Source: Mycobacterium sp.
Lineage (GTDB): Bacteria; Actinomycetota; Actinomycetes; Mycobacteriales; Mycobacteriaceae
DNA: 64,000 bases
Direction of reading: 5' to 3'
Assembly: GCF_029961025.1 (NCBI RefSeq)
Contig: NZ_JASBVP010000007.1
Location: 186,001-250,000 of the forward strand
The notes beneath the pieces were generated by a model, which had not been told where the DNA came from, did not search any database, and was given only the letters and a program-made list of their open reading frames with translations. Made by a program: the position numbers and the translations under genes. Within the stretch, counting starts at the first letter, position 1; each line of letters starts with the position of its first letter. Shown piece by piece: positions 39,864-48,826 of the stretch.

Positions 39864-41000
39864 ATGCGTGATCTGGTCGAGATCGGCATGGGCCGTACCG
39901 CGCGGCGCACCTACGAGCTCGCCGACGTCAACATCGTGCCGTCCCGGCGCACCCGGTCCTCGAAAGACGTCTCGACCGCCTGGCAGCTCGACGCCTACCG
40001 GTTCGAGATCCCGGTGGTCTCGCACCCCACCGACGCGCTGGTGTCGCCCGAATTCGCCGTTGAGCTCGGGCGGCTGGGTGGGCTGGGGGTGCTCAACGGC
40101 GAAGGGCTCATCGGGCGCCACCCGGACTATCACGCCAAGATCGCGCAGGTCATCGAGGCCGCTGAAAAAGAGCCCGAACCCGCGGCGGCGATCAGGCTGC
40201 TGCAACAGCTGCACGCCGCGCCGCTGGATCCGGATCTGTTGGGCGAGGCGGTCGCGCGTATCCGGGAGGCGGGTGTCACCACCGCGGTGCGGGTGAGCCC
40301 GCAAAACGCGGCGGCGCTGACCCCGGCACTGGTGGCGGCCGGCATCGACCTGCTCGTCATCCAGGGCACGATAGTCTCTGCCGAGCGGGTCGCCAGCGAC
40401 GGTGAGCCGCTCAACCTGAAGACGTTCATCTCCGAGCTCGACGTCCCGGTGGTGGCCGGTGGTGTGCTCGACCACCGCACCGCCCTGCACCTGATGCGCA
40501 CCGGAGCCGCCGGCGTGATCGTCGGCTACGGCTCCACCCGCGGAGCGACCACCACCGATGAGGTGCTGGGCATCAGCGTGCCGATGGCCACCGCCATCGC
40601 CGACGCCGCCGCCGCCCGCCGGGAATACCTCGACGAAACCGGGGGCCGCTACGTGCATGTGCTGGCCGACGGGGATATCCATACCTCCGGCGAACTGGCC
40701 AAGGCGATCGCCTGTGGCGCCGACGCGGTGGTGCTGGGCACACCGCTGGCCGGGGCGGCGGAAGCGCTCGGCGACGGGTGGTTCTGGCCGGCCGCCGCCG
40801 CGCATCCGTCGCTGCCGCGCGGCGCGCTGCTGCAGGTCGCCACCGGGGAGCGCCCGCCGCTGCGGCGGGTTCTCACCGGGCCGTCGGACGACCCGTTCGG
40901 TTCGCTGAACCTCGTCGGCGGTCTGCGCCGGTCGATGGCCAAGGCCGGTTACTGCGAGCTGAAGGAGTTCCAAAAGGTCGGTCTGACCGTGAGCGGCTGA
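39864..41000 (+). CDS. guaB3: IMP dehydrogenase-related protein GuaB3
   Basis: 378-aa IMPDH/GMP-reductase-like TIM barrel without CBS domains. Starts MRDLVEIGMGRTARRTYELADV and has DGDIHTSGELAKAIACGADAVVLG (phosphate-binding) and YCELKEFQKVGL at the end. The GSICTTR catalytic loop of true IMPDH is absent; only two Cys occur, in AIACGAD and GYCELKE. GMP-reductase activity has been reported for relatives, but this sequence alone does not decide. I use ATG 39864 (an in-frame TTG precedes it). choD starts 5 bp after the stop, so the two form an operon. Confidence 0.9.
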   Translation: MRDLVEIGMGRTARRTYELADVNIVPSRRTRSSKDVSTAWQLDAYRFEIPVVSHPTDALVSPEFAVELGRLGGLGVLNGEGLIGRHPDYHAKIAQVIEAAEKEPEPAAAIRLLQQLHAAPLDPDLLGEAVARIREAGVTTAVRVSPQNAAALTPALVAAGIDLLVIQGTIVSAERVASDGEPLNLKTFISELDVPVVAGGVLDHRTALHLMRTGAAGVIVGYGSTRGATTTDEVLGISVPMATAIADAAAARREYLDETGGRYVHVLADGDIHTSGELAKAIACGADAVVLGTPLAGAAEALGDGWFWPAAAAHPSLPRGALLQVATGERPPLRRVLTGPSDDPFGSLNLVGGLRRSMAKAGYCELKEFQKVGLTVSG

Positions 41001-41005
41001 GCGCC

Positions 41006-42769
41006 ATGAGTGGGGTTGATGCGGTGCAACCGGATTACCGACCGGATTACGATGTCCTGATTGTCGGGTCGGGTTTCGGCGGCAGCGTGTCCGCGCTGCG
41101 GTTGACCGAAAAGGGCTACCGCGTGGGGGTGCTCGAAGCCGGCCGTCGGTTCTCCGATGAGGACTTCGCCAAGACCTCCTGGAATTTGCGCAAGTTCCTG
41201 TGGGCGCCCAAGCTGGGCTGCTACGGCATCCAGCGCATCCACGTGTTGCGCAATGTGATGATCCTGGCCGGTGCCGGCGTGGGCGGCGGGTCGCTGAACT
41301 ATGCCAACACGCTCTACGTGCCGCCGGAGCCGTTTTTCACCGATCCCCAGTGGGGCCATATCACCGACTGGCGCGCCGAATTGATGCCCCACTACGAGCA
41401 AGCCCAACGGATGTTGGGCGTGGTGCGCAACCCCACCGTCACCGACGCCGATCGCCTCGTCAAGGAGGTGGCCGACGAGATGGGGTTCGGCGATACCTGG
41501 GTGCCGACCCCGGTCGGAGTGTTTTTCGGTCCGGATGGCACCACAATGCCGGGCCGGGAGGTGCCCGATCCGTATTTCGGCGGGGCGGGACCGGCGCGCA
41601 CCGGATGCCTCGAGTGCGGTTCGTGCATGACGGGCTGCCGCTACGGAGCCAAGAACACCCTGGTGAAGAACTATCTTGGTCTCGCGGAATCGGCTGGTGC
41701 GCAGGTGATTCCGATGACAACGGTGACCGGGTTCGAGCAGCGGGCCGACGGGGTGTGGGAGGTGCACACCGTGCGCACCGGGCGCTGGCTGCGCAAGCGG
41801 AAACGCAGGTTCACCGCAACGCATTTGGTGCTCGCTGCCGGCACGTGGGGCACCCAGCATCTGCTGTTCAAGATGCGCGACACCGGCAAGCTGCCCGAGC
41901 TGTCGGAGCGGCTCGGCATGCTGACCCGGACCAACTCCGAGTCGATCGTCGGCGCGGCCCGGTTACGGGTCAAACCCGACTTGAACCTGACCCACGGGGT
42001 GGCCATCACCTCCTCGATTCACCCGACCCCCGACACCCACATCGAACCGGTCCGCTACGGCAAAGGATCCAACGCCATGGGGCTGCTGCAGACCCTGATG
42101 ACCGACGGGTCCGGCCCGGAGGGCACCGCCGTGCCGCGATGGCTGCAGTTGCTGTACCGGGTCGGCAAGGATCCGCGCGTCCTGCTGTGGCTGCCTCCGC
42201 GCCGGTGGAGCGAACGCACCGTGATCGTGCTGGTGATGCAGAACCTCGACAACTCGATCACCACGTTCACCAAGCGGCGGATGCTTGGCCGGCGCCGCTA
42301 CACCAGCAGACAGGGCCACGGGGAGCCCAACCCGACGTGGATTCCGATCGGCAACCAGGTCACCCGCCGGATCGCCGAGAAAATCGGCGGCGTCGCCGGC
42401 GGCACCTGGGGTGAACTGTTCAACGTACCGCTAACCGCCCATTTCCTCGGCGGCGCGGCAATCGGCGACAGTCCGCAAAGCGGTGTCATCGACCCGTATC
42501 ACCGGGTGTACGGCTATCCGACGCTCTCGGTTCACGACGGGGCGGCGATCTCCGCCAATCTCGGTGTCAATCCCGCGCTTTCCATCACCGCGCAAGCCGA
42601 GCGGGCGGTCTCGCTGTGGCCGAACAACGGCGAGCACGACCAGCGGCCCCGCCAGGGCGAGCCGTATCGCCGGCTGGACCCGATCCCGCCGCGGCATCCG
42701 GTGGTGCCGCCCGACGCGCCGGGCGCGCTGCGCTGGTCACCGATCGATCCGCTCAGCTCGGCCGGCTGA
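41006..42769 (+). CDS. choD: GMC-family cholesterol oxidase-like protein ChoD
   Basis: 587-aa FAD-dependent GMC oxidoreductase. Dinucleotide-binding motif VLIVGSGFGGSVSALRLTEKG, FAD-covering GAGVGGGSLNYANTLY, a Cys-rich CLECGSCMTGCRYGAKNT element, and the C-terminal GMC signature HFLGGAAIGDSPQSGVID. ChoD was named a cholesterol oxidase in M. tuberculosis, but its true substrate is debated. The ATG at 41006 is 5 bp past guaB3; the frame is open further upstream within guaB3 and is discounted. It is convergent with the dioxygenase gene, 20 bp apart. Confidence 0.9.
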   Translation: MSGVDAVQPDYRPDYDVLIVGSGFGGSVSALRLTEKGYRVGVLEAGRRFSDEDFAKTSWNLRKFLWAPKLGCYGIQRIHVLRNVMILAGAGVGGGSLNYANTLYVPPEPFFTDPQWGHITDWRAELMPHYEQAQRMLGVVRNPTVTDADRLVKEVADEMGFGDTWVPTPVGVFFGPDGTTMPGREVPDPYFGGAGPARTGCLECGSCMTGCRYGAKNTLVKNYLGLAESAGAQVIPMTTVTGFEQRADGVWEVHTVRTGRWLRKRKRRFTATHLVLAAGTWGTQHLLFKMRDTGKLPELSERLGMLTRTNSESIVGAARLRVKPDLNLTHGVAITSSIHPTPDTHIEPVRYGKGSNAMGLLQTLMTDGSGPEGTAVPRWLQLLYRVGKDPRVLLWLPPRRWSERTVIVLVMQNLDNSITTFTKRRMLGRRRYTSRQGHGEPNPTWIPIGNQVTRRIAEKIGGVAGGTWGELFNVPLTAHFLGGAAIGDSPQSGVIDPYHRVYGYPTLSVHDGAAISANLGVNPALSITAQAERAVSLWPNNGEHDQRPRQGEPYRRLDPIPPRHPVVPPDAPGALRWSPIDPLSSAG

Positions 42770-42789
42770 ACTCGCCGCGGCGAACACCC

Positions 42790-43710
42790 TCAGGCCGCGA
42801 CCGGGTCGAGTAGCGCGCCGCCGATCACCCGGCTGGGTTGCCCGTGCACATCGACGGGCACGTCGCCCATCACGGTCACCCGGTGCAGCAGCCGGTACTG
42901 GCCGTCGTAGTCGTCGACGGCCCGGTGCTGAGTCGCCCGGTTGTCCCAGATGGCCACGTCACCCGGTTCCCAGTTCCACCGAATGGTGTTCTCGGGCACT
43001 GTGATTCGCCGTTGCAGCAAATCCAGCAGCAGATGCGATTCGTGATCGTCCAACCCGAGGAACCCGCGCACGAAACCTCCTGCCAGCAGGGTGCGCTCCC
43101 CGGTCTCGGGGTGCACCCGCACCACCGGATGCTCGGTGCGAAAGTCCGGCGTCTCGAACGCCTCGCGAAACGCTTGCTCCTTGTCGGTCTGTGCTTGCGG
43201 GTGCACATAGTCGTAGTGGTTGGTGTGCAGCGCCCAGAGATTTTCCGCCAGGAGCTTGAGCGGTTCGGGTAGCGCCGCGTAGGCCGCCGCGGTGGAGGCC
43301 CACAGCGTCGACCCGCCGTAGCTGGGCAGCGTGACCGCCCGCAGGATCGAGGCCGCGGGGTAGTTGGCGGCGAAGGTCATATCGGTATGCCACCGGGTGG
43401 CTTTGCCGTACTCGGAGTTGATCGGGGTGATGATCGGTGGGCTGCCGGCGAGATACCGTCCGGCCGGGTGGGCGATCGGTGTGCCCAGCAGCCGCGCGAA
43501 CGCGAGCTGCTGGTCGTCGTCGAGGTGGTGCTGGCCGCGGAAAAAGATCACCCTGTGGGCCAGCAGCGCCTGGCGAATCGCCGAGACCGTGGCCGGGCTG
43601 AGGTCCCCGCCGAGCCGCACCCCGTCGACCCGGGCGCCAATGCGGCTGCCCAGCTTCGTCACGGTCAGCGGTGTTGTCGAAGAAGAAGATGTGATGGTCG
43701 AAGGGGTCAT
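42790..43710 (-). CDS. Fe(II)/2-oxoglutarate-dependent dioxygenase (Rv3406-like alkyl sulfatase)
   Basis: TauD/TfdA-family enzyme, 306 aa. Facial triad: His108 and Asp110 in WHTDMTF and His262 in QHRAVDDY; 2-oxoglutarate-binding Arg likely R273 in QYRLLHR. N-terminal [20 protein letters not shown] is typical. The M. tuberculosis homologue Rv3406 cleaves alkyl sulfates and oxidatively inactivates some DprE1 inhibitors, giving resistance. The ATG at 43710 has AAGGAA upstream. It is divergent from a TetR gene, and two palindromic operators lie between them. Confidence 0.92.
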   Translation of the reverse strand: MTPSTITSSSSTTPLTVTKLGSRIGARVDGVRLGGDLSPATVSAIRQALLAHRVIFFRGQHHLDDDQQLAFARLLGTPIAHPAGRYLAGSPPIITPINSEYGKATRWHTDMTFAANYPAASILRAVTLPSYGGSTLWASTAAAYAALPEPLKLLAENLWALHTNHYDYVHPQAQTDKEQAFREAFETPDFRTEHPVVRVHPETGERTLLAGGFVRGFLGLDDHESHLLLDLLQRRITVPENTIRWNWEPGDVAIWDNRATQHRAVDDYDGQYRLLHRVTVMGDVPVDVHGQPSRVIGGALLDPVAA

Positions 43711-43744
43711 CGTCGTTCCTTAACCCGAATGCTGCGCTGGACTG

Positions 43745-43762
43745 TGTAGTCATGCGACTACA
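43745..43762. promoter_or_regulatory. operator O1 of the dioxygenase/TetR pair
   Basis: TGTAGTC-ATGC-GACTACA, a 7-bp inverted repeat with a 4-bp centre, 35 bp upstream of the dioxygenase start. It is a near-copy of the second site 33 bp away. Placement fits repression of the dioxygenase promoter by the TetR product. Confidence 0.75.
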
Positions 43763-43774
43763 CCGCTTATCGGT

Positions 43775-43786
43775 TAGTGTAGTCAT
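43775..43786 (+). promoter_or_regulatory. leaderless promoter of the TetR gene
   Basis: TAGTGT (43775-43780) then 6 bp and the GTG start at 43787, the TANNNT-N6-start pattern. Its downstream half is covered by operator O2, so autorepression is expected. Confidence 0.5.
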
Positions 43787-43794
43787 GTGACTAC
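43779..43794. promoter_or_regulatory. operator O2 overlapping the TetR start codon
   Basis: GTAGTCA-TG-TGACTAC, perfect 7-bp arms. It overlaps the 3' part of the TetR -10 element, the presumed start of transcription and the first codons. Spacing from O1 is 33 bp (three helical turns), so two dimers could bind on the same DNA face. Confidence 0.75.
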
Positions 43795-44356
43795 GGATGG
43801 CGCAACCGGGAGGCGCGCCGAAACGCCCGTCGGCCGGGAAGAGGTGGCGGCGGCCGTTCTGGCCGCTGCGGCCGACCTGTTCGCCGAGCGAGGTCCGGCC
43901 GCGACATCGATCCGCGACATCGCGGCCCGCTCGAAGGTGAACCACGGGCTGGTGTTTCGCCATTTCGGCACCAAAGACCGGCTGGTTGGGGCGGTGCTCG
44001 ATCACCTCGGCCTGACGACGAGCAGGCTGGTGCAGGCCGGCGCGCCGCCGGCGGAGGTGGAGCGGGCTTTCGACCGGCATATCCGGGTGATGGCCCGGGC
44101 ACTTCTCGACGGCTATCCGGCCGGGCAGCTGCAGACCCGGTTCCCCGGGGTGTCGCAACTGCTTGAGCGGGTGCGCCCGCGCTACGACGACGACCGCAGC
44201 GCCCGGCTGGCGGTCGCTCACGCGGTTGCCCTGCAACTGGGCTGGCGGCTCTTCGAGCCGTTCCTGCGCTCCGCGGCCGGCATCGACGAGATGACCGAAG
44301 CGGAGTTGCGCGAGGCGGTAAGCGCCGAGGCCGCCCGGATCGTCGAACCGCGCTGA
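43787..44356 (+). CDS. TetR-family regulator (Rv3405c-like)
   Basis: 189-aa TetR-family repressor. N-terminal helix-turn-helix: VLAAAADLFAERGPAATSIRDIAARSKVNHGLVFRHFGTKD pattern (residues ~22-64), where the recognition helix is KVNHGLVFRHF. The rest is an all-helical ligand/dimer domain. GTG start at 43787; leaderless layout supports it. Divergent from the Rv3406-like gene; in M. tuberculosis, as I recall, loss of Rv3405c derepresses Rv3406. The inducer is unknown. Confidence 0.9.
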   Translation: MTTDGATGRRAETPVGREEVAAAVLAAAADLFAERGPAATSIRDIAARSKVNHGLVFRHFGTKDRLVGAVLDHLGLTTSRLVQAGAPPAEVERAFDRHIRVMARALLDGYPAGQLQTRFPGVSQLLERVRPRYDDDRSARLAVAHAVALQLGWRLFEPFLRSAAGIDEMTEAELREAVSAEAARIVEPR

Positions 44357-44399
44357 CCGCAGGTCGGGGGGCGGTCGCGGGCGCGCCCGCACGCCGCCA

Positions 44400-46787
44400 T
44401 CAGTCCAGCTGGCTGACCGCGGGCGCGCGCGGCCTGACGAGCCGCCGGCGTGTCGGCTCCCGGCCGGGCGGCTGTTGGGGCGGCGGCAGCAACGGCACCC
44501 GCGGTTGCAGGGCAACGGTGCAGGGCGCATCCGTGCTCAGCGTGAGGTCCTCCCCGGCGTGCCGGATGGTCAGCGACCCCCCCGGCCCGTCGCGCAGGGT
44601 GTAGGTGACGTCGGCGTGGGTGACATGCACGGTGAGCCGAAACCCATGCCAGCGCAACCGAAACCGCAGATCCGAAATGCCGTCCGGCAGGGCCGGGTTC
44701 AGCGACAGCACGCCCTCATCGTCACGCACCCCGCCGAAGCCGGCGACCAGCGCAATCCAGGCCCCGGCCAGTGACGCCATGTGCAGCCCGTCGCGCGTGT
44801 TGTGGTGCAGGTCGCGCAGGTCGATCAGCGCCGCCTCGTAGGCGTAGTCATGCGCGAGGTCCAGATGCCCGACCTCGGCGCACATCCCCGCCTGGGTGCA
44901 GGCCGACAGCGACGAGTCGCGCACCGTGCGCCGTTCGTAGTAGTCGACGTTGCGGGCCTTCTGCTCGGGGGTGAATGCGCGGCTGTGCCACTGCATCGCC
45001 AGCACCAGATCGGCCTGCTTGATCACCTGCGCGGAGTACAGCCGGACATACGGCGCGTGCAGCAACAGCGGGTAGGTCGCGTTGGCTTTGAAGTCCCATT
45101 CCGCAAGGGTGGTGAAGCCCTCGCATTGCTGGTGCACGCCCAATTCCTCGTCGTAGGGAATGTGCACGGCGTCGGCGGCGTCCCGCCAGGCGGCCATCTC
45201 CTCGGTGCTGACACCCATCGCGTGGGCCGCCTCGGGGTGGCGGGTGCAGGCCTCGGCGGCGGTGCGCAGGTTGTGGGCCGCCATCAGATTCGTGAACACG
45301 TTGTCGCGGACGACGGCCGTGTACTCGTCGGGACCGGTCACCCCGTCGAGGTGCCAGACGCCGTGGCGGTCGTGGTGGCCCAATGACAGCCAGAGCCGAG
45401 CGGTTTCCACCAGCACCGCCAGGCCGCACTCCTTTTCCAGCGAGTCGTCCCCGGTGACCACCCGATAGCGCTCGAAGGCCGCCGCGATGTCGGCGTTGAC
45501 GTGCCAGGCTGCGGTGCCGGCCGGCCAGTAGGCCGAGCATTCCTGCCCGCGGATGGTCCGCCACGGGAAACACGCGCCGGCAAGACCGAGTTGGGCCGCG
45601 CGCTCCTTGGCGAGGTTCAGGATCGATGCCCGCCACCGCAGCGCGTCGGCGGCCGCGCGGGGAGCGGTGTAGGTGAGCACCGGGAGAACGAATGCCTCGG
45701 TGTCCCAGAAGGCGTGCCCGTCATAGCCGGTTCCGGTGAGCCCCTTGGCCCCGATCGCGCGCCGCTCGGCGCGCGCGCTCGCCTGCAACAGGTGAAAGAG
45801 CCCGAAGCGCACGGCTTGCTGGCTTTCCGGGTCGCCCTCGACCTCGACGTCGGCGCTGTCCCAGAAGTCGTCGAGGTAGGCGCGCTGCGAGTCCAGCAGC
45901 CCCTGCCAGCCGGAATAGCGGGCGCCGGTCAGCGCGGCGGCGGCCTGGTCGCGCAGCGCCGGGCGGGACCGCAGACTCGACCAGCCGTAAGCCAGGTATT
46001 TGACGATGCGCAGTTTCTGCCCCGGGCGAAGCCCGCAGATCACCGTGGTCCGGGCCAGATCCGGGCGGGCGTCGGTGGCGACTTCGACCCGCCCGGGCAC
46101 CTCGACCTCATGGTCCATCGCGGCGGCCATCATCAATCCGCTGGCCCTGGTCCGGTGCATCAGCAGCGCTCCCTGGCCGATCTGCTCGTGCTCGACGGCC
46201 TCCAGCGGGTGCTCCAAGGCGGCCGCCACCCGCGGGTCCCCCGAGAACTCCGGCTGGTCCTCGTTGGTCACCAGCTCGGATTGCACCGTGACCCGGACGA
46301 ATTCGTCGAGCGCTTCCACCACGTATTCGATCGCGGCGACGGCGCGGTGCGCCAGCGACACCAGCCGGGTGGAGCGGACCTTGACCTGTTTGTCCGCGGG
46401 CGAGCGCCAGTGTGCGTGGCGGGTCAGCGTCCCGGCCCGCAGGTCGAGAACCCGCTCGTGGCTGATCAATTCGCCGTAGCGGACGTCGAACGGCTCGTCG
46501 CCGACGAACAACCGCAAAATCTTGCCGTTGGTGACGTTGACGATGGTCTGGCCGGCCTCCGGATACCCGTAGCCGGCCTCGGCGTAGGGCAGCGGGCGCA
46601 CTTCATAGAACGAGTTCAAATAGGTGCCCGGCAGCCCCCACGGCTCACCCTCGTCAAGGTTGCCCCGTAACCCGATGTGCCCATTGGACAGCGCGAACAC
46701 CGACTCCGATTGCGCCAGGATGTTCAGGTCCAGCCGGGTCTCGCGGACGTGCCAGGGTTCGACGGTGAAGGCTTCCTCGGTGATCAT
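44400..46787 (-). CDS. GH65-family glycoside phosphorylase/hydrolase (Rv3401-like)
   Basis: 795-aa GH65 enzyme, the clan of maltose, trehalose and kojibiose phosphorylases. An N-terminal beta-sandwich ([19 protein letters not shown], ~1-280) is followed by an (alpha/alpha)6 barrel (~320-690). The catalytic acid Glu is in [28 protein letters not shown] and [11 protein letters not shown] are barrel signatures. The Pro/Arg-rich C-terminal tail is not conserved. The ATG at 46787 overlaps the stop of the HAD phosphomutase gene, and this pair is the classical one: phosphorolysis gives beta-glucose-1-phosphate, which the mutase isomerises. Confidence 0.9.
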   Translation of the reverse strand: MITEEAFTVEPWHVRETRLDLNILAQSESVFALSNGHIGLRGNLDEGEPWGLPGTYLNSFYEVRPLPYAEAGYGYPEAGQTIVNVTNGKILRLFVGDEPFDVRYGELISHERVLDLRAGTLTRHAHWRSPADKQVKVRSTRLVSLAHRAVAAIEYVVEALDEFVRVTVQSELVTNEDQPEFSGDPRVAAALEHPLEAVEHEQIGQGALLMHRTRASGLMMAAAMDHEVEVPGRVEVATDARPDLARTTVICGLRPGQKLRIVKYLAYGWSSLRSRPALRDQAAAALTGARYSGWQGLLDSQRAYLDDFWDSADVEVEGDPESQQAVRFGLFHLLQASARAERRAIGAKGLTGTGYDGHAFWDTEAFVLPVLTYTAPRAAADALRWRASILNLAKERAAQLGLAGACFPWRTIRGQECSAYWPAGTAAWHVNADIAAAFERYRVVTGDDSLEKECGLAVLVETARLWLSLGHHDRHGVWHLDGVTGPDEYTAVVRDNVFTNLMAAHNLRTAAEACTRHPEAAHAMGVSTEEMAAWRDAADAVHIPYDEELGVHQQCEGFTTLAEWDFKANATYPLLLHAPYVRLYSAQVIKQADLVLAMQWHSRAFTPEQKARNVDYYERRTVRDSSLSACTQAGMCAEVGHLDLAHDYAYEAALIDLRDLHHNTRDGLHMASLAGAWIALVAGFGGVRDDEGVLSLNPALPDGISDLRFRLRWHGFRLTVHVTHADVTYTLRDGPGGSLTIRHAGEDLTLSTDAPCTVALQPRVPLLPPPQQPPGREPTRRRLVRPRAPAVSQLD

Positions 46788-47575
46788 GATCGGGCCTCCA
46801 GCAGCTCGGCAAGGTCGGTCACCACGATGTCGGCGCCGTTGCGGCGCAACTCCTCGGCGTGGCCGACCCGGTCGACGCCGACGACGAAGCCGAAGTTGCC
46901 CGCCCGACCCGCCGCCACGCCCGACAGCGCGTCCTCGAACACCGCCGCCGCGCCGGGGGTGACGTCGAGCAGCTGGGCGGCGCGCAGGAAGGAGTCCGGG
47001 GCGGGCTTGCCGGCGAGGTGTTCCTCGCGGAGTGTCACCCCGTCGACGCGCTGGTGGACGAACCTGTCCAAACCGCTGGCTTCCAGCACGTCTCGGGTGT
47101 TGGCGCTGGCGGACACCACCGCCACGCGGAGGCCGGCCTCGGTGACCGCCTGCAGGTACCGCCGCGAGCCCTCGAACACCTCGACACCCTCCTCCCGCAG
47201 GGTCTTCTGGAACATGTCGTTTTTGCGGCGGCCCAGCCCGTACACCGTCTCGGCGTCGGGGGGATCATCCGGGCTGCCGTCGGGCAACCGGATCCCGCGA
47301 CTGTCCAGGAATGACCGCACCCCGTCTTCACGCTTCTTGCCGTCCACGTATCGCAGGTAGTCGGTGTCGGGGTCGAAGGGGACGAACGTCTCGCCGGTGC
47401 GCTCGGCCCGCCGGGCCAGATAGTCATCGAACGTGGCCTTCCACGCCCTGGCGTGCACGCTCGCGGTGTCGGTGAGCACACCGTCGAGGTCGAACAGACA
47501 GGCGCGCACCGTATCCGGCAGACCGAGCATGCGGACCTCGCTTCCCCGGTAGGTCGGGCGACACCGCGTCACCAC
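46784..47575 (-). CDS. beta-phosphoglucomutase-like HAD hydrolase (Rv3400-like)
   Basis: 263-aa HAD-superfamily protein. The nucleophile and acid/base are Asp29 and Asp31 in [12 protein letters not shown]; motif II Ser in VVSASANTR; Lys in AGKPAPDSF; acidic motif in [15 protein letters not shown]. The cap domain has the [11 protein letters not shown] region of beta-phosphoglucomutases. The GTG start at 47575 leads a coupled pair with the GH65 gene (4-bp overlap), together a likely disaccharide phosphorolysis route yielding glucose-6-phosphate. Confidence 0.9.
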   Translation of the reverse strand: MVTRCRPTYRGSEVRMLGLPDTVRACLFDLDGVLTDTASVHARAWKATFDDYLARRAERTGETFVPFDPDTDYLRYVDGKKREDGVRSFLDSRGIRLPDGSPDDPPDAETVYGLGRRKNDMFQKTLREEGVEVFEGSRRYLQAVTEAGLRVAVVSASANTRDVLEASGLDRFVHQRVDGVTLREEHLAGKPAPDSFLRAAQLLDVTPGAAAVFEDALSGVAAGRAGNFGFVVGVDRVGHAEELRRNGADIVVTDLAELLEARS

Positions 47576-47903
47576 GCCCGCTGTGCTGGCGACGGCGATT
47601 CCCGCGGCTACGTCAGTATCACGTCGATCTCTCGATTGCGCATTCTCGGACCGAGTGCGGCGATGACGCGGGACGCCCTCGCGGGGCAGGATCGCGGCAT
47701 GGGGTCAGCGAATGCACGTTCTCCCTATATACCGGACACCCGACGATCGGGAACATCGGGATAGGTGACTTCCGCGGGATGGGGCGCGGGATCGGATATG
47801 CGTCGCCGGCCGGGGTTGCCCCGGGGGCGCACACACCACCGTGAGCGCGCTACCCTCGGACGGGGCGAGAACGAGCCGCGGGGCCCTTTCGGGAGAGGTC
47901 GCC
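47576..47903. other. divergent intergenic region HAD gene / crotonase gene
   Basis: 328 bp, no convincing gene. It contains an AT-rich TATATA (47726-47731), a small CCCGA-CGA-TCGGG inverted repeat (47739-47751), and TACCCT at about 47849-47854, which may serve the crotonase gene. A frame on the right extends 21 codons upstream of the crotonase start but has no conserved residues. Confidence 0.5.
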
Positions 47904-48707
47904 ATGAGCTATCGGCACATCACCGTCGATCGTGACCGGTTCGTCACGATCTGCATGAACCGCCCCGAGCGCCGGAACGCCTTGTCTTTGGATCACATGC
48001 TGGAGTTGATCGACGCGTTTCGGGCCGCCGGGGCATCGGAGTGCAGCGGAGTTGTCCTCGCCGGCGCCGGCCCGGTGTTTTGCGCCGGCCACGACTTTGC
48101 CGACATGGTGGGCCAAGACCTGGGCTTTATGCGTCATCTTCTCGGTGTGTGCACCGAGCTGATGGCGACCATCCAGTCGATCCGCCAGCCGGTGATCGCG
48201 AAAGTCCAGGGACTGGCCACCGCGGCGGGCTGCCAGTTGGTGTGCTCGTGCGATCTGGCGGTGGCCTCGACCGGGGCCGGTTTTGCCCTTCCGGGGGGAA
48301 AGGGGGGCTGGTTTTGTCACACCCCGCTGGTCGCGGTGGCGCGCTCGATCGAGCGCAAGCGGGCGTTGGAGATGGCCTTCACCGGCGATCCCATCGATGC
48401 GCACACCGCGCTGGAGTGGGGCCTGGTCAACCGGGTGGTGCCCCCCGAGCAGCTCGATGCCGCCACCACGGAGCTGCTGACTCGCGCCACCCGGGGAAGC
48501 TTTGCCTCCAAGGCGCTGGGCAAGGCGGCGTTTTACGCCCAGGTCGACCTCGACCAGCCCAAGGCCTATGCGCACGCCGTCGAGGTGATGGCCGCGGCAA
48601 GCCAGCTTCCCGACGCCCGGGAGGCGATGGCCGCCTTTTTGGAGAAACGCCCGCCGGTGTGGGCAGAGCCGACCCCGCTGGAGCACAAACCGGCGCAGGG
48701 TGACTGA
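47904..48707 (+). CDS. enoyl-CoA hydratase/isomerase-fold protein (ECHDC3-like)
   Basis: 267-aa crotonase-fold protein. Oxyanion-hole motif [10 protein letters not shown] and the CoA-binding [21 protein letters not shown] are present. Both Glu residues of a classical enoyl-CoA hydratase are replaced: Gln111 (GCQL) and Gly131 (ALPGG). The motifs [11 protein letters not shown] and GWFCHTP are like eukaryotic ECHDC3, so it is probably not a standard beta-oxidation hydratase. ATG 47904 has GGAGAGG at Shine-Dalgarno spacing; the frame opens 21 codons earlier. Substrate unknown. Confidence 0.85.
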   Translation: MSYRHITVDRDRFVTICMNRPERRNALSLDHMLELIDAFRAAGASECSGVVLAGAGPVFCAGHDFADMVGQDLGFMRHLLGVCTELMATIQSIRQPVIAKVQGLATAAGCQLVCSCDLAVASTGAGFALPGGKGGWFCHTPLVAVARSIERKRALEMAFTGDPIDAHTALEWGLVNRVVPPEQLDAATTELLTRATRGSFASKALGKAAFYAQVDLDQPKAYAHAVEVMAAASQLPDAREAMAAFLEKRPPVWAEPTPLEHKPAQGD

Positions 48708-48812
48708 CGTCCAAGCCACGAGTGGGCGGCGGGCGGATAGCGCTCGGTCCGGGTGCCAGGGGATCAGAATCGGGGGCGCTCGTGGACGCGGGCCCCGCGC
48801 GGCGGGCGCCAC

Positions 48813-48826
48813 TAGACTCGCTGCCA
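48813..48826 (+). promoter_or_regulatory. -10 element close to guaA start
   Basis: TAGACT (48813-48818), 8 bp before the guaA ATG. It suggests a leaderless or almost leaderless mRNA. It also argues against the longer frame starting at 48722. Confidence 0.4.

Noticed and set aside
41588..41655. CxxCxxxC cluster in ChoD as a possible ferredoxin domain
   Set aside because: The spacing and context belong to the GMC oxidoreductase family itself; no second cluster-binding half is present.
42459..43710. Horizontal-transfer signature around the dioxygenase/TetR pair
   Set aside because: Base composition and codon use look like the neighbours, and the pair is syntenic with Rv3406-Rv3405c; only the operator region is AT-richer.
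47619..47834. 71-residue minus-strand frame in the gap before the crotonase gene
   Set aside because: No ribosome binding site, no conserved pattern, Pro/Arg bias typical of random high-GC frames.
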